Below, piece by piece: positions 53,423 through 63,070 of a stretch of 64,000 bases of DNA (positions within the stretch are counted from its first letter, which is position 1; every line of letters begins with the position of its first letter). The stretch comes from Algoriphagus terrigena DSM 22685. Its GTDB lineage: Bacteria; Bacteroidota; Bacteroidia; Cytophagales; Cyclobacteriaceae. Below the pieces are notes generated by a model. It ran no database searches, had not been told where the DNA came from, and saw nothing but the letters and a program-made list of their open reading frames with translations. The DNA is taken from NCBI RefSeq assembly GCF_000429445.1, contig NZ_KE386904.1, positions 186,001 to 250,000 on the forward strand, in the 5' to 3' direction. A program made the translations under genes and the position numbers.

Positions 53423-55966
53423 ATGTATAAACCTTTACTTTGGGCGTTTTTTGCCCTTTTGTTGAGTCCTGCGGCCTTGGCTCAGGAAGATTATTACTTT
53501 CCGGGGGAAAAATTCGATCCCGCTATCCCGGCTCCCTCGCAGTTTCTTGGTTACCAAATCGGAGAATGGCACACGCGCTATGATCTGATCGTGAAGTACT
53601 TCGAAAAGCTGGACCAGGTAAGCGAGCTCGCACAGCTCCAGACCATCGGCTACACCCACGAGCATCGCCCGAAGGTGATTCTGACACTCACTTCAGCTGC
53701 CAACATGGCCAATCTGGAGCAAATCCGCCTCAAGCAAATCCAACTGGCCGATCCTAGCCAGTCTAAACCCGATGTGAATTCCATGCCGTCCATCGTGCAT
53801 CTCGGCTACGGAGTCCATGGGAATGAACCCTCCTCTGCCGAGGCTGCGATGCTGACTGCCTATTGGATCTTGGCTTCGCAGTCAGATTTGGCTAAAAATC
53901 TCAGAGAAAATTCAGTCGTTCATATCGATCCCACGCTAAACCCCGACGGCCGTGATCGCCATAGCCTCTGGGCCAACTCCAACAAAGGCTTCCCTCCCGT
54001 GGCTGATCCGATGGATCGAGAGCACAATGAAGCCTGGCCGGGCGGTCGTACCAATCACTACTGGTTTGACCTCAACCGCGACTGGCTTCCTCTCGCCCAT
54101 CCCGAATCCCGTGTCAAGGTGGAATGGTACCATCAGTGGTATCCTAACGTGACTACGGATTTCCATGAAATGGGCACCAACAGCACCTATTTCTTCGAAC
54201 CGACCAAACCGTACGGTTCGGAAAATCCCGTCGTGCCCCGCAAAAACTACGATGACATCAACCCGCGCTTTGCGAAGTATTTTGCCAAATACATGGATGA
54301 GATCGGCGCGCTCTACTGGACCAAAGAGGTCTTTGACAACAGCTATCCGGGTTACGGATCCACCTATCCGGATATCCATGGCGGCTTGGGATTGGTCTTT
54401 GAAACCGCAAGCTCCAGAGGGCATGTGCAGAGCAGCCAGCGGGGTGACATCACCTTTGCCTTTACCATCCGCAATCATGTCGTCAACTCTCTCGCCACGA
54501 TGGAAGCTGCCTTGGACAATCGGGTTTACATGCACGACTACCTACGTGAATTCTTCGAAAGTGCGAAAGCAGAAGGCGCAAAAGACGGGGCAAAAAGCTA
54601 TGTCTTTGGGGATGAATCTGACGAAAGCAGAAACCGGCTATTTGTGAAGTTTCTCCTGGATCACAAGATCAAAGTCTACGAAAACTCGGCCGATCTGACC
54701 ATTTCAGGTCAGGCCTTTAAGAAAGGAAAATCCTGGATCGTCCCCACCAATCAGACGCAATACCGAATGGTGCGGACGATGTTTGAATACGAAAAAGAAT
54801 TTGCAGACTCGGTCTTCTACGATGCCTCAGCCTGGACCATGGCGGCAGCTTATGGAATGCCTTTTTCGGCCGCAGCTGGCGCAAAAGCCGGATCGGAAAT
54901 CACTGAAGTTTCTGCTTCAACATTCACTTTCCCAGAAGGAAAAGCCTACGCCTATCTAATCGATTGGTCGGATTACTACGCGCCAAAGATGCTTCATGAG
55001 CTGCAAAAGGCAGGAATTCACGTGGAAGCGGTTCATGGAGGTTTTTCCTCCCAAACCCAGGACGGAAAAGTCGACTTCGCTGCAGGAACCCTCATGATCC
55101 CGATGGGCTTTCAAAAGCTGAAGCCTGAAGAAGTCAGTGGCAAAATCAAAGAATTGGCGGCCAAAAACAATCATAAAGTCTATGCTGTCACCACCGGCCT
55201 CAACTTGAGCGGGATCGACTTGGGCTCCAATCTAGTCTCTGCCATCGAGCAACCGAAAGTGCTCATGATGGTAGGCAACGGGATCAGCGCGGGTGAGGCG
55301 GGAGAGATCTGGAACCTGCTGGATCAGCAGTTTGGCATGCCGATGACTAAAGTAAATTCAGATCAGTTTGGACGCGTCAATCTCTTCGATTACACGACGT
55401 TGATCTTGCCTTCCGGAAGCTATAATTCACTCTCTGAAGGTCAAGTCAACCACCTGAAGGACTGGATCAACCGCGGCGGAACCGTCATCTCGATGAAAAG
55501 TGCTTCACTTTGGTTGAACCAGAAAGAGATCACCAAGGAAGTTGCCGTCGAACTGGAAGATGCGCCAAAGGACCCGGACTCACTGCCATTTGCTGTCAGA
55601 AATGATTTCGAAGGAGCCAAAGAAGTGGGCGGAAGCATCTACCTCGCCGAGTTGGATCTGACTCATCCGATTGCTTATGGCTATCATGCGAAAACCCTCC
55701 CGGTCTATCGGAACTCCACCATTTTCATCAAACCCGCTGAGGACAAATACCTCACACCCGTGAAGTATTCGGCAGGTCCGCATTTGGGTGGCTACATCTC
55801 CAAAACCAATCTGGACAAACTGAAACTCAGCGCTGGCGTGGTGATTTCGTCAGTAGGTCAAGGTCGAGTCATTCATTTCTTCGACAGCCCTAACTTCCGT
55901 GGCGCGTGGTTTGGAACTAACAAGCTGTTTATGAATGCGATCTTTCACGGAGAAAATATGAATTAA
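53423..55966 (+). CDS. M14 family zinc carboxypeptidase-like protein
   Basis: With the ATG at 53423 the protein has 847 residues and a signal peptide ending in ALAQ. The M14 zinc site is seen as GVHGNEPSSAEAAM (His and Glu ligands) with DPTLNPDGRDRHSLW and a later His in TDFHEMGTN. The C-terminal part, with a DJ-1/glutamine-amidotransferase-like look (LPSGSYNSLSEGQVNHLKDW), is typical of large Bacteroidota M14 proteins. It is exported; substrate unknown. Confidence 0.9.
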   Translation: MYKPLLWAFFALLLSPAALAQEDYYFPGEKFDPAIPAPSQFLGYQIGEWHTRYDLIVKYFEKLDQVSELAQLQTIGYTHEHRPKVILTLTSAANMANLEQIRLKQIQLADPSQSKPDVNSMPSIVHLGYGVHGNEPSSAEAAMLTAYWILASQSDLAKNLRENSVVHIDPTLNPDGRDRHSLWANSNKGFPPVADPMDREHNEAWPGGRTNHYWFDLNRDWLPLAHPESRVKVEWYHQWYPNVTTDFHEMGTNSTYFFEPTKPYGSENPVVPRKNYDDINPRFAKYFAKYMDEIGALYWTKEVFDNSYPGYGSTYPDIHGGLGLVFETASSRGHVQSSQRGDITFAFTIRNHVVNSLATMEAALDNRVYMHDYLREFFESAKAEGAKDGAKSYVFGDESDESRNRLFVKFLLDHKIKVYENSADLTISGQAFKKGKSWIVPTNQTQYRMVRTMFEYEKEFADSVFYDASAWTMAAAYGMPFSAAAGAKAGSEITEVSASTFTFPEGKAYAYLIDWSDYYAPKMLHELQKAGIHVEAVHGGFSSQTQDGKVDFAAGTLMIPMGFQKLKPEEVSGKIKELAAKNNHKVYAVTTGLNLSGIDLGSNLVSAIEQPKVLMMVGNGISAGEAGEIWNLLDQQFGMPMTKVNSDQFGRVNLFDYTTLILPSGSYNSLSEGQVNHLKDWINRGGTVISMKSASLWLNQKEITKEVAVELEDAPKDPDSLPFAVRNDFEGAKEVGGSIYLAELDLTHPIAYGYHAKTLPVYRNSTIFIKPAEDKYLTPVKYSAGPHLGGYISKTNLDKLKLSAGVVISSVGQGRVIHFFDSPNFRGAWFGTNKLFMNAIFHGENMN

Positions 55967-56014
55967 AGAATCTGAAGTGGGAGATTTGATCTCCAACACT
56001 GACTCATTAAGAAT

Positions 56015-56050
56015 AAAAAAGCCGCTTAGCGATTGCAAAGCGGCTTTTTT
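56015..56050. terminator. Bidirectional intrinsic terminator
   Basis: AAGCCGCTT and AAGCGGCTT pair around AGCGATTGC. T runs exist on both sides (AAAAAA before, TTTTTT after), so it serves both the M14 gene and the convergent TonB-C gene. Confidence 0.85.
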
Positions 56051-56065
56051 ATTTGCTGGGTTTGT

Positions 56066-56467
56066 CTACAACTTGAACTGGATCGGCAAGACCATCTGGG
56101 TAGCGACAGCAACGCCGCCCTGCTTGCCGGGAGTCCACACGCCTGAGTTCTCGACCATCCGTACAGCCTCTGCATCGCATCCGCCACCAATCCCCTGAGT
56201 GACCTCAATCGCACTGACTGTGCCATCAGATTTCACCACAAAGGAAACCAAAACCTTTCCCTCGATCCCAGCTTTCCTGGCCTGTTTGGGGTATTTTAGG
56301 TTTTTGATCATGTAGTCGGTCAGACCTTCAATGCCGCCTGGAGGCACGGGCATTTCGTCCACTGAGTCATGGACGGTCTCTTGTGCGTTAGTCTCGACCG
56401 GATTGATCATCCAGGCCATCGCAACCAACATCATACACAGCAATTTAGAAACAGCTTGATTTTTCAT
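56066..56467 (-). CDS. Small exported TonB C-terminal domain protein
   Basis: The 133-residue protein has a signal peptide (about 1-28) and one TonB-C domain starting PPGGIEGLTDYMIKNLKYP, with GKVLVSFVVKSDGTVS and TQGIGGGCDAEAVRMVENS. It lacks the N-terminal membrane anchor and Pro-rich spacer of classical TonB, so it cannot act alone as an energy transducer. It is the last of a row of four related domains read from 59448 to 56066. Confidence 0.85.
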   Translation of the reverse strand: MKNQAVSKLLCMMLVAMAWMINPVETNAQETVHDSVDEMPVPPGGIEGLTDYMIKNLKYPKQARKAGIEGKVLVSFVVKSDGTVSAIEVTQGIGGGCDAEAVRMVENSGVWTPGKQGGVAVATQMVLPIQFKL

Positions 56468-56522
56468 AATATTATAATTTATAGAGTTTTGAACAATTGA
56501 TATTTATACTACAAAACCGAAG

Positions 56523-57026
56523 TTAGCTCAACTTAAACCTAATCGGTACTCTCATCCTGCAGTTGACCGCTTGCCCCCTCTGCTGAGCAGGGCTCCATTT
56601 TGGAGAGTTTTGCACGATTCGCAAGGCCTCCTCATCCGCGCCCGCTCCGATGCCTCGCAAAATCTCCGCATCAGAGACGGATCCATCAGAATTGACCACA
56701 AAAGCCGCGATCACAGTACCCTCGATTCCCATAGTTCGAGCTTGCTGGGGATATTTCATATTACCTGCCACATAACTACTCCAGCCTTCCATGCCTCCGG
56801 GAGGAATGGCCGGAACCTCAGTGATGTCGAAGATTTCTTTGTTGTCTTTTCCCACATCGTTTATCCTCGCCGTGATATTGGTCGGACCGATGCTTTGCTT
56901 AGCCTCTACCTGTGTAGGTCCTTCGATTTCCTCCTCGGGAGTGATCTCGCAGGAGGTCGACAGAAGCAGGACACATACAGCCGGAATCCACGCCAGCTTA
57001 CTGATTTTCAATACATTCGTGTTCAT
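56523..57026 (-). CDS. TonB C-terminal domain lipoprotein
   Basis: The 167-residue protein begins with WIPAVCVLLLSTSCEITPEE, a lipoprotein signal strikingly like the internal segment LIPAVGLLLFVFSCEKDD of the M56 protein at 57764. The TonB-C domain (PPGGMEGWSSYVAGNMKYPQ, RGIGAGADEEALRI) is also closest to that protein. I infer that it arose by duplication of the M56 C-terminus. Function unknown. Confidence 0.85.
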   Translation of the reverse strand: MNTNVLKISKLAWIPAVCVLLLSTSCEITPEEEIEGPTQVEAKQSIGPTNITARINDVGKDNKEIFDITEVPAIPPGGMEGWSSYVAGNMKYPQQARTMGIEGTVIAAFVVNSDGSVSDAEILRGIGAGADEEALRIVQNSPKWSPAQQRGQAVNCRMRVPIRFKLS

Positions 57027-57123
57027 AATTTACTTGGTTTTTGGTTAAAATTTAGATGTAGTTTCCCTGCCTTCGGATTTTGTCCGAAGGAAAGGGAGGT
57101 CTTGCAATTGATTTAAGATTAGT

Positions 57124-57657
57124 TTACCTGGATGCGGTAGGGAGGTAGCCGATCACCACGACGCCTTCTTTGCCATAGAGTTTAGCGATTGCAGTTTCCC
57201 TGCTTCTGGCCAAAGGATTAGAATCAGACGCCCCACTTAGTTTAAATTGGATCGGCATACTCATTCGCGTGTTCACAGCTTCTCCACCGATCTTGCCGGG
57301 TGCCCAGTTTGGGCCGGCCGAGACCACACGGACCGCCTCCTGATCACTTTCTCCGCCGATGCCCCGCAAGATTTCGACATTGTGGACAGATCCATCCGCG
57401 TGGATTTCAAATCCGACAATCACCGTTCCTTCTACACCTGCCTTCCGGTCGTCTTGAGAGTATTTTATGTTTTTGGACAGGTAGGCATACCAGCCATCGT
57501 CACCGGTCTCGGGTCTTGGATTTTCCTCCACCCGGTCAAAAACGGGATGACTTTCAGCGGAAATCGATGAAACAGTCTGAGAAAAAGCCTCCTGCTGACA
57601 GCCAAGGTTGACGATCCCCACTAAGATTAGTAACCGAAATAAAACTTTATTTTTCAT
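57124..57657 (-). CDS. TonB C-terminal domain lipoprotein
   Basis: The 177-residue protein has a lipoprotein signal (VGIVNLGCQQ), a TonB-C domain with ARPETGDDGWYAYL-type entry (PETGDDGWYAYLSKNIKYS), GTVIVGFEIHADGSVHN and RGIGGESDQEAVRV, and a short C-terminal tail ending in VVVIGYLPTASR, comparable to the VVVAYD end of the M56 protein. It is the second unit after the M56 gene. Confidence 0.84.
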   Translation of the reverse strand: MKNKVLFRLLILVGIVNLGCQQEAFSQTVSSISAESHPVFDRVEENPRPETGDDGWYAYLSKNIKYSQDDRKAGVEGTVIVGFEIHADGSVHNVEILRGIGGESDQEAVRVVSAGPNWAPGKIGGEAVNTRMSMPIQFKLSGASDSNPLARSRETAIAKLYGKEGVVVIGYLPTASR

Positions 57658-57763
57658 AGCTCTATGGTTTTTTAGTAGATGTATGGGTAAAAAAACCAGG
57701 AATGAAGGCTGACCTTGATGCCTGGATTTGTTCTCTTTTTTGTTGAAAGACTCTGCTTATAAA

Positions 57764-59077
57764 TCAATCATACGCTACTACGACCACCTGTGGCTTTACA
57801 CCGGTTGTCATTTCTTCCGCAAGATCAGAAGCGATTGACTTATTGTCGCCTAGCTTGAACCGGATCGGCAATCTCATACGCGTCACCACTGCCCGGCCCC
57901 GCTGTCTTCCGGGCTCCCATTTTGGTGAATTGAGGACGATTCTGATTGCTTCTTCGTCAGCGCCACCACCGATGCCACGGAGGATTTCCGGATTGCGAAC
58001 CGTGCCGTCTTGGTGAATCTCAAACACCACGATGACCGTACCCTCAATACCCATTCTGCGAGCTTGATAGGGATATTTGAGGTTTTTTGAAAGATATTGA
58101 TTCCAACCTTCCATTCCTCCCGGAGGATTTGGCTGCTGCTCCACCACGTCAAAGATTTCGTTGGAGGCGGAAATATTGAGCGTTTCGGTAAAATTATCCA
58201 CCAGCTGCAACTGGGGATCGATATCGTCTTTTTCGCAGGAAAAGACAAACAACAACAATCCCACAGCAGGAATCAAGGCCAGAAATCGGAGTCGCTGAAA
58301 GGGCGCTGACGCGGATCTGCCCATCATCTGAATGCGTTTTTTGGTCTGAAACTGGTTGAAGTTGTTCATAAACTGCCAACCACGTTTGGCTGTGATCAAT
58401 TGCAGAAGCAGCGTAGCGTATTCCTTGGGTGCTACTTTGCTCGTGACTCCCTGATCCGCCTGAAACTCGTGAACTTCACGCAGTGATTTTTCAAAAAGGT
58501 AGATCATCGGATTGAACCAAAACACGACCTTGGCGAAATTCACCAGCAACAAGTCCCAGCTGTGCTTCAACCGCACATGAACCGACTCGTGGGTCAGGAT
58601 CTGCCTTTGTCTTGGATCCTGCGGATCAAAATCCGGCATGAGGATGTAATCGAAAAAGGAAGCCGGAACAAACTCCGGATGTATCGCCACCCAGAAATTT
58701 TCGAAGCGCTTCATCTTTGCCTGACCGAGCAACTTTTGGGAAGCCATGAAACCGAAGATCAACCGCGCTGTCGTCAAAACAGCACCTACCACGTAGATCC
58801 AGAGGATGATTTCGGTCCAAGAAAGCGAAAGTCCCATAGCAGGATTCACCTGCTCTCCAACTTGGAATACCGGCAAGGTCATCTCTGAAACGTCGCTGCC
58901 GATCCCGAAAAGCTGGAGACGAAGCAATGGAATCGTCGCTGAGAGAAGCAACAAGCAAATCAGAATCGACCTATTCCAAGCGAAAAAGGTCAATCCGCTC
59001 AGCAAAGCCCGATAGATCACGAGAGAAATCCCCAGACAAATGGAGACCTCGACCAGATATGCCAGCAGCGCGTTCAT
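57764..59077 (-). CDS. BlaR1-like M56 metallopeptidase fused to TonB C-terminal domain
   Basis: The 437-residue protein has four membrane segments, the zinc-peptidase motif HESVH at 163-167 with VFWFNPMIYLFEKSLREVHE as the third-ligand region, a last helix at about 265-281 (ALIPAVGLLLFVFSC) and a periplasmic TonB-C domain (PPGGMEGWNQYLSKNLKYPY, about 320-415). M56/BlaR1 proteins sense a signal and cleave the BlaI-type repressor encoded just upstream (TAATG overlap at 59077). The TonB-C sensor domain in place of a penicillin-binding domain is seen in Bacteroidota. Confidence 0.9.
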   Translation of the reverse strand: MNALLAYLVEVSICLGISLVIYRALLSGLTFFAWNRSILICLLLLSATIPLLRLQLFGIGSDVSEMTLPVFQVGEQVNPAMGLSLSWTEIILWIYVVGAVLTTARLIFGFMASQKLLGQAKMKRFENFWVAIHPEFVPASFFDYILMPDFDPQDPRQRQILTHESVHVRLKHSWDLLLVNFAKVVFWFNPMIYLFEKSLREVHEFQADQGVTSKVAPKEYATLLLQLITAKRGWQFMNNFNQFQTKKRIQMMGRSASAPFQRLRFLALIPAVGLLLFVFSCEKDDIDPQLQLVDNFTETLNISASNEIFDVVEQQPNPPGGMEGWNQYLSKNLKYPYQARRMGIEGTVIVVFEIHQDGTVRNPEILRGIGGGADEEAIRIVLNSPKWEPGRQRGRAVVTRMRLPIRFKLGDNKSIASDLAEEMTTGVKPQVVVVAYD

Positions 59078-59448
59078 TACTTGGAGGGCTCGTCCATCTT
59101 ATCTATCATGTCCTGCAGCTCTTTCACTTCCTTGTCAGAAATGTTCTTTTCCTTCACCATAAACGAAAGGAAATTACCGACCGAACCGCCGAAGAAATGG
59201 GTTACCAGTCTGTTGAAGCTCTTTTTGCTATAATCTTCCTGATTCACGGCGGGCTTGTAGATATTCACCGTGCCGTACATTCTGTGTGTGAGGTAGCCTT
59301 TGCGTTCGATGTTTTTGATCGTCGAGGCCAAGGTGGTGTAGGGTGGCTTCGGTTCAGCGATCTGATCGAGTACATCGCGGATCAGCAATTCTCCCTGGGC
59401 CCAGAAGATCGCCATGATCTGCTCTTCGTTTTGATTTAATTCTTCCAT
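59077..59448 (-). CDS. BlaI/MecI/CopY family repressor
   Basis: The 123-residue winged-helix protein starts MEELNQNEEQIMAIFWAQGE and has IAEPKPPYTTLASTIKNIER, the recognition-helix region of the family, and VGNFLSFMVKEKNISDKEV at the dimerisation end. It should repress its own operon until cleaved through the M56 partner. A dyad TACTTC-GCT-GAAGTA upstream is a candidate operator. Confidence 0.92.
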   Translation of the reverse strand: MEELNQNEEQIMAIFWAQGELLIRDVLDQIAEPKPPYTTLASTIKNIERKGYLTHRMYGTVNIYKPAVNQEDYSKKSFNRLVTHFFGGSVGNFLSFMVKEKNISDKEVKELQDMIDKMDEPSK

Positions 59449-59500
59449 AAGTGAAAGATAAAAAACCCGGAAATACTTTCCTACGATTTTTTCGTATATC

Positions 59501-59515
59501 TACTTCGCTGAAGTA
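59501..59515. promoter_or_regulatory. Candidate BlaI-type operator
   Basis: TACTTCGCTGAAGTA is a perfect 6-bp dyad with a 3-bp centre, about 55 bp upstream of the BlaI start and next to TATA-rich sequence. Family operators are short TAC-TA-type dyads, so the match is in form rather than exact sequence. Confidence 0.45.
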
Positions 59516-59616
59516 TAAATTTGCATTCTGAGCCAAGAAACATGTAAATTCCTAAGAAAACGAGGCTGGAGATTAAAATAATTTCAAGAGATCGATCGCC
59601 GAGACACTCTCCCTTG

Positions 59617-60453
59617 TCAGTCGTCTTCGTCAGTGATGATGACTGTCTGGGACAAAACGGGAGTCACCACAAAATATCCCAACACTTCCGGATCTCCCTG
59701 TATTACGGTGATGTTGGTGTCCGGATTTTGGGGTGGCGGACTGAACAACCCTCCGTCATTGTAGAGCAGATTCACCAGTTGATTAAGGTACTCAAAGGCG
59801 TTTCTGTTGAGTCTGAAAAGCTCCAACCGAACTTTGTCATTTTCCTCAAATGCGTATCCCAGCTCAAGTCCCTCTTCAAAAAACTGCAATCCGAACGTAT
59901 CGTCAAAAAGCAGGTAATCTTCGCGTCCGTTTTTCAAGGTGTCGTTTTCAATGACCTTTATCCGATAGTTGTTGTCCTCGGTAAAAGGGATTTGGCCATA
60001 CACCTTGATATAATATCCCTCATCTCGGAACACGCGCTCTTCTTCATAGTTCCAGGTGACGCTGTCGACTTTGGGGGGCTGCAGCATCAATCCCTCAGAG
60101 GCATAGACATTGTCTTTCCATTTGACGTTGAGCTGATAGCTTTCACCCACGATGGCACGATCCTGAGGATTGGCGGGGCGATAGAGACCGCTCCCCTGCA
60201 GGAATATAAACGGAATCAACCTCCCGCTACTGGCAACGGTAATCGACACCTGCGCGTCGTCAATTACAGTCACTTCGAGCGAATCATAGTAATCCTTCGA
60301 AAGTGTCAGCCTCACTTCGTTGAAGACTGACTGGTCGGTCCAATAGCCCTCAATGGTCGGGACGAGCTCTTCTTTTTCTCCCAAGGGTAAAGTCACTTCC
60401 TCCTGGCAAGACCAGCATAAAATAGCCAATAAAACTCCTGTTATTCTTTTCAT
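59617..60453 (-). CDS. DUF4249 lipoprotein
   Basis: The 278-residue protein has a lipoprotein signal (LLAILCWSCQEEV) and the DUF4249 pattern: PTIEGYWTDQSVFNEVRLTL, AQVSITVASSGRLIPF, GESYQLNVKWKDNVYAS, and later FEYLNQLVNLLYNDGGLFS. Members regularly accompany a TonB receptor of the type encoded 87 bp upstream, and are thought to be surface partners. The substrate is unknown. Confidence 0.88.
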   Translation of the reverse strand: MKRITGVLLAILCWSCQEEVTLPLGEKEELVPTIEGYWTDQSVFNEVRLTLSKDYYDSLEVTVIDDAQVSITVASSGRLIPFIFLQGSGLYRPANPQDRAIVGESYQLNVKWKDNVYASEGLMLQPPKVDSVTWNYEEERVFRDEGYYIKVYGQIPFTEDNNYRIKVIENDTLKNGREDYLLFDDTFGLQFFEEGLELGYAFEENDKVRLELFRLNRNAFEYLNQLVNLLYNDGGLFSPPPQNPDTNITVIQGDPEVLGYFVVTPVLSQTVIITDEDD

Positions 60454-60540
60454 ATGATTATAATTCTCTTTTCAGAGGCCACATGGAATGCCCCAAATAA
60501 TCATTCCCCTTGTTTGAGAGCTTTTCTGATGGGCATTTCA

Positions 60541-62928
60541 TCAGAACTGGAAATTATAGGTAAGTGAAGGAAGGAACGTGAAAAGGTAAGTCATGACTAC
60601 CCCAGGCTTGGCAGAAATGATCTCCCCATCCGAAGGTTCAAAGTTGATGTCGTCGTTGTAGATAGTCCTGAATTCATACGCAAACGGATTTTTCCGACCA
60701 TATAGATTGTAGATGCTGAAATTCCAGCTCCCCCTCCATTTCCTGCCCTTGTCGGCGTTTTTCCAGGTGACCGAAGCGTCCATTCGATTATAGTTGGGAA
60801 AACGGTCCAGATTGCGTGAATCCGAATAAAGCGGAACGGACTGGTTGTCCACTTCATATGAGCCAACCGGATAGGAAACCGCCTGACCCGTGGTGTAGAC
60901 GAAAGTCAGACCAGCCGACCAGCTTGGAGAGAACTCATGATTCAGTACCAAAGTCAAGTCATTAGGTCGATCAAACCGGGGATTGTACGCTTCGTTTCTG
61001 CTGACACCGTCGATCTTTCTCCAGGTGCGAGACCAGGTATAGGCCAGCCAGCCGGTGGTCTTGCCGACATTTTTGCGCAGCAAAAATTCCACTCCATACG
61101 CCCAGCCTTTCCCTGCAAGCAGTTCTGTTTCGACCTGGTCTGTGAATAGCACCTGTGCACCATTTCTCAGATCGATGACGTTATCCAGATCTTTATAGTA
61201 TCCCTCGACCGAAAATTCCCAGCGGTTTTGGTTGAAATTGTGAAACAATCCGACCGAAATCTGGTCGCTCCGCACCGGCTCGATGTACCTTCCCGACAGA
61301 ATCCATCGGTCGATCGGCAACCCAGCAGAGCTGTTGGATGCAATCTGGATGTACTGAAAGTTGCGGTTATAGGCTGTTTTGACCGAAAACTGCTCGTTGA
61401 TCAGGTAGCGAAAAGCGATCCGCGGTTCCAGACCTTGGTACGCATGCATCTTCTCAAGCGTGCCATAACTCAACGTATCAGACACCTCCACATCCGGCCC
61501 TGGAACACCTCCCTCATAAAGGTAGTCGACGCCCTTTCCTACCTGACTGAATAGCCCCCATCTTAATCCTCCTTCCACGCTCAGTTTTGGAGAAAAGGCA
61601 TACTGGCCGCTGATAAAAAGATTGTTCAAGAGCCCGTTTTTTGGGTTGGTGACGATCTCTTCGATGGCGCTGTTGGGTGCTGGCTCCAGATCCACCGGAG
61701 CAAAATTGTAGTATTGACTGTGGATACCCCAGTTCAACTCCGTCTTAGAATCCGGCAAAAAAGTCCAGATCGCCTTCAGTCCGCTTTCAGAGAGCTTGTT
61801 GGTCCATTCAAAGCCGTTGTCCGGATCCTCAAACTCCACACTGTAGCTATAGCGGGAATGATACCCTTCCAGGTCGAAAAAGAACTTTTCTGAATGTACT
61901 CTGCTCCAGGCCGCCGAACTCACCCAGTTGGTCCAGCCCAATCCAAACTCCTCGTCAAGTCCCAGAAAGTCGCTTCCCTGATAGCTGGAGACGGTAATTT
62001 TATCACGGTCATTTAGGACAAAGGCCAACTTCCCGCTCAGGTCGTGGAAATTGAGTTTGTTGTTTTTAAGATTTTCATCCGAGGAAAGCTTTAAAAAGAC
62101 ATCTGCATACGTCCTGCGGGCACTTACTATGAACGTCGAATTTTTCCCAAAAAGCGGCCCATCCAACGTCAGTCTGGACGAGATGCTGCCAATGCCGCCT
62201 TCGCCTCTGATCTGCTTGTTGTTGCCTTCGCGCAACGAAACGTCGATCAGCGAAGCCGCTCTCCCGCCAAAGGAAGCCGGCATATTGCCCTTATAGAGAT
62301 CCACGCTTTTGATGCCGTCAGGATTGAAGACCGAGAAGATCCCAAAAAAGTGCGAAGGATTGTACACAGGTGCTCCATCGAGCTGCACGAGATTTTGGTC
62401 AGCTGAGCCACCTCTGACGAAAATCCCCGTGGTGCCTTCTCCCGCTGACTTTACGCCGGGAAGGAGCTGTAGACTCCGGAGCAAATCTACCTCGCCAAAC
62501 AGGGCCGGGATATTTTTGATCGTCTCGATCGGCACGGTCGACTTCCCCATCTCCATGTTTTTGACCTGCTCATCCGGTCTTCTTTCCTGGATAATGATCT
62601 CATCCAAGGACATTTCGTCTGGCTTTAGGAAAAAACGGATGGACTTCTCGGCCTCCTTCGCGCTGATGATTCGGACGGACTTCTCGTAGCCGACGTAAGA
62701 AATGACCAGCTTGTTGGGGAAATCGATGGCTTCCAATTGAAATTTCCCGTCCAAGTCTGACACCACCCCGGCGGTACTGTTTCCTTCCCAGTACACATTC
62801 GCGCCGACGAGCGGTTCAGAATTACTGGCGTCCACGACTTCACCCGAAATAAATCTTCGCTCCTGCGAAAATGCCTGATAGCCAAGGCTTGTCAAAAAAA
62901 ACAGGGTCAGAACTCTGAAAAAGGACAT
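60541..62928 (-). CDS. TonB-dependent receptor with carboxypeptidase-like N-terminal domain
   Basis: The 795-residue protein has a signal peptide ending in QAFSQ, a CarboxypepD_reg-like domain (ISGEVVDASNSEPLVGANVY), a plug domain with RSLQLLPGVKSAGEGTTGIF and VRGGSADQNLVQLDGAPVYN, and a beta barrel ending in SLTYNFQF with C-terminal Phe. This type pairs with DUF4249 proteins rather than SusD. Ligand unknown. Confidence 0.92.
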   Translation of the reverse strand: MSFFRVLTLFFLTSLGYQAFSQERRFISGEVVDASNSEPLVGANVYWEGNSTAGVVSDLDGKFQLEAIDFPNKLVISYVGYEKSVRIISAKEAEKSIRFFLKPDEMSLDEIIIQERRPDEQVKNMEMGKSTVPIETIKNIPALFGEVDLLRSLQLLPGVKSAGEGTTGIFVRGGSADQNLVQLDGAPVYNPSHFFGIFSVFNPDGIKSVDLYKGNMPASFGGRAASLIDVSLREGNNKQIRGEGGIGSISSRLTLDGPLFGKNSTFIVSARRTYADVFLKLSSDENLKNNKLNFHDLSGKLAFVLNDRDKITVSSYQGSDFLGLDEEFGLGWTNWVSSAAWSRVHSEKFFFDLEGYHSRYSYSVEFEDPDNGFEWTNKLSESGLKAIWTFLPDSKTELNWGIHSQYYNFAPVDLEPAPNSAIEEIVTNPKNGLLNNLFISGQYAFSPKLSVEGGLRWGLFSQVGKGVDYLYEGGVPGPDVEVSDTLSYGTLEKMHAYQGLEPRIAFRYLINEQFSVKTAYNRNFQYIQIASNSSAGLPIDRWILSGRYIEPVRSDQISVGLFHNFNQNRWEFSVEGYYKDLDNVIDLRNGAQVLFTDQVETELLAGKGWAYGVEFLLRKNVGKTTGWLAYTWSRTWRKIDGVSRNEAYNPRFDRPNDLTLVLNHEFSPSWSAGLTFVYTTGQAVSYPVGSYEVDNQSVPLYSDSRNLDRFPNYNRMDASVTWKNADKGRKWRGSWNFSIYNLYGRKNPFAYEFRTIYNDDINFEPSDGEIISAKPGVVMTYLFTFLPSLTYNFQF

Positions 62929-63070
62929 GAAGTAATTTTTTGTACGAACTCTGTCAAGCCAACGACCGGTTGGATTTAATGTTTGTTAATTCTGCCAAAA
63001 GATTCGCCGTCAGTGAATCAATACGCAAAACCAGACTTTCAAAGTTAGGTTTTATTCCTAATTTCAGGCC

